NCBI GenBank assembly: GCA_963704835.1
Contig: CAVPHW010000020.1
Coordinates: 372,001 to 436,000 of the forward strand
Reading direction: 5' to 3'
Origin: GCA-2746605 sp963704835
GTDB lineage: Bacteria > Bacteroidota > Ignavibacteria > Ignavibacteriales > Melioribacteraceae
Length of the DNA: 64,000 nt
The translations under genes were made by a program, and so were the position numbers. The notes under the pieces are model-generated. The model was not told the origin of the DNA. It ran no database searches and was given only the letters and a program-made list of their open reading frames with translations. Below are positions 62,793 through 64,000 of the stretch, piece after piece (the first letter of the stretch is position 1; each line of letters begins with the position of its first letter).

Positions 62793-64000
62793 CTACTTTC
62801 CTTTTATGATTGGAAGTCTAAAGTTTTGTTCCATTATTTCTTTTGCTTTTAAGTATTGATTGTCGAAATCTAACAAAACAGCATACCATCCATTATTATC
62901 CCAATAGTTTCGAGCAATATGTGCTTTTAATCTAACCTTAATAAACGTTTCATCCTTAATAAAATCACTTTCAGAATAAACAACATTATTTAATTTAGCA
63001 AATTTAATAAAAGATTTAATATCGGACTCTGAAAACTCAAACCTATTTTTGAAGAGTTGAAAATCATCTTTAAAGGTTTCCCTCAAATATTTATCATTTG
63101 CATCAATAAAACTTCTTGCGTATTTATAGAAAACGTTATTGCTTCTAAGATTAATGGTAAACTCGGAAAGCTCTTGGTTCTTAATGATAAAATCTGGAGT
63201 AATGCCACCACCACCAATTACCTGTCTACCACCACTTGTATAATAAACTGGTTTTGTTGAATCTGTCTCAGCGTTATGATTTACATTTTCGCCTTCTTTT
63301 TCATCAAGTACTAAAAGATCACTGTAATAGTCCTCTTTATTTTTGTAATCTCTTTGAATTGCTCTGCCGGATGGTGTATAATATTTTGAAATTGTAATTC
63401 TTACAGCAGAACTATCATTCAAAACAAATGGTCTTTGGACTAATCCTTTACCAAAAGATGTTTCACCAATAATTACACCTCTATCCCAATCTTGAATTGC
63501 TCCTGCAACAATTTCACTTGCTGATGCACTACCATGATTTATTAAAACAACTATCGGAATTTTTTCATAATTGTATTTCTTTTCTGCTCTCAAATCGTCA
63601 TCTAATTCTGATTTTCTTCCTCTCGTATAGACGATCATCTTATTCTCATCTATGAAAAAATCAGCAATTTGGAACGCTTGATTTAAATATCCACCTGGAT
63701 TATTTCTTAAATCAAAAATTAACTTTTTCATACCAAGTTTTGCTAGTTTATCCAAAGCTTGCTTCACTTCTATAGTTGATGTTTCAGAGAATTTTGAAAG
63801 TGAGATATAACCAATAGAATCTGAGGCTAAAAGAGACGCTTCAACACTATAGATTGGAATTTTATCTCTTACAACTGAGAACTTAAATTCTTTCTTAATA
63901 CTAGGTCTAAGTACTGTTAAATTGACCTTGGTTCCCTTATCCCCTCTTAAGTTTTTCAGCACATCTGCGTTCTTAAATCCAACTGCATTTTTACCATTAA
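62793..64000 (-). CDS. S41-family C-terminal processing peptidase, 5'-truncated by the window edge
   Basis: The frame is open to the last base on the minus strand, so the N terminus (signal and part of the PDZ domain) lies outside. The visible part starts inside the PDZ domain (GFKNADVLKNLRG), then the S41 core: KLIFDLRNNPGGYLNQAFQI, the Ser nucleophile in NHGSASASEIVAGA and the Lys in GETSFGKGLVQRP. Tail residues after about 250 are lineage-specific. CtpA/Prc-type proteases trim periplasmic proteins. It is the most upstream visible gene of the minus-strand operon. Confidence 0.93.
   Translation of the reverse strand, partial: NGKNAVGFKNADVLKNLRGDKGTKVNLTVLRPSIKKEFKFSVVRDKIPIYSVEASLLASDSIGYISLSKFSETSTIEVKQALDKLAKLGMKKLIFDLRNNPGGYLNQAFQIADFFIDENKMIVYTRGRKSELDDDLRAEKKYNYEKIPIVVLINHGSASASEIVAGAIQDWDRGVIIGETSFGKGLVQRPFVLNDSSAVRITISKYYTPSGRAIQRDYKNKEDYYSDLLVLDEKEGENVNHNAETDSTKPVYYTSGGRQVIGGGGITPDFIIKNQELSEFTINLRSNNVFYKYARSFIDANDKYLRETFKDDFQLFKNRFEFSESDIKSFIKFAKLNNVVYSESDFIKDETFIKVRLKAHIARNYWDNNGWYAVLLDFDNQYLKAKEIMEQNFRLPIIKGK

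Overview
This is a very AT-rich bacterial chromosome segment with tightly packed genes, short intergenic gaps and frequent GTG or TTG starts. The content points to the Bacteroidota/Chlorobi side of the tree, and an Ignavibacterium/Melioribacter-like organism is my best guess. Supporting signs are a SusA-like amylase, an FadL porin followed by an SGNH lipoprotein, ssb next to a GldE/CorC-like protein, ExbB-ExbD-ExbD, HPr/EI with HPr kinase but no EII, and [FeFe]-hydrogenase maturases with an aspartase. This assignment is inference from gene content, not from a marker-gene tree. No rRNA, tRNA, CRISPR array, prophage or insertion sequence was recognised.

Layout. 0-5.5 kb: a 5'-truncated sensor kinase, an acyl-CoA carboxylase carboxyltransferase, tyrS and smpB. 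5.6-10 kb: a secreted GH13 amylase, a sugar-type MFS transporter broken by a frameshift, and a secreted HEFHH protease-like protein. 10-15.2 kb: a hydrogenase maturation island with aspA-hydF on the minus strand diverging from hydG-hydE on the plus strand. 15.3-21.4 kb: a peptide (POT) transporter, a second sugar-type MFS transporter, then polyprenyl synthase-HPr-enzyme I with start/stop overlaps. 21.5-26.5 kb: an envelope operon led by a protease/propeller/Omp85-like fusion and a BamB-like propeller lipoprotein. 26.7-33.6 kb: a cation-chloride cotransporter-like permease (frameshifted) with an amphi-Trp protein, an acyl-CoA dehydrogenase, beta-carbonic anhydrase, CorA and small lipoproteins. 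33.6-39.4 kb: polA in two frames, then a short stretch dense in frameshifts that hits an EEP-family nuclease/phosphatase gene, exbB and the first exbD. 39.4-52.6 kb: yqeY, cvpA, mutS2, biotin carboxylase and biotin carrier, FadL plus SGNH protein, a SPOR lipoprotein, ssb, GldE/CorC-like, an MCE protein, acpS and a lipid kinase. 52.7-64 kb, all minus strand: 3-hydroxyacyl-CoA dehydrogenase, then a long co-directional run from an S41 protease through gamma-carbonic anhydrase, ybeY, smg/DUF494, topA, xer recombinase, hpf, hprK, an M23 peptidase, DUF2795 and holB to ricT.

How the parts fit. HPr keeps both His15 and Ser46, enzyme I keeps its active His, and HprK lies elsewhere in the window. Together they look like a regulatory phosphorelay rather than a sugar-uptake PTS. 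The carboxyltransferase near 1.9-3.5 kb and the biotin carboxylase/carrier at 42.8-44.8 kb could form one acyl-CoA carboxylase. With the glutaryl-CoA-type dehydrogenase and 3-hydroxyacyl-CoA dehydrogenase they suggest branched-chain or dicarboxylic acyl-CoA catabolism. The hyd island implies an [FeFe]-hydrogenase encoded outside the window.

The main caution is sequence quality. Ten coding-frame breaks are visible, seven of them packed into about 2.2 kb (36.67-38.82 kb). The protein sequence on each side of every break is well conserved, so assembly or sequencing indels are the simplest explanation. The polA break at a domain boundary and the A9-tract break in the permease deserve a direct check.
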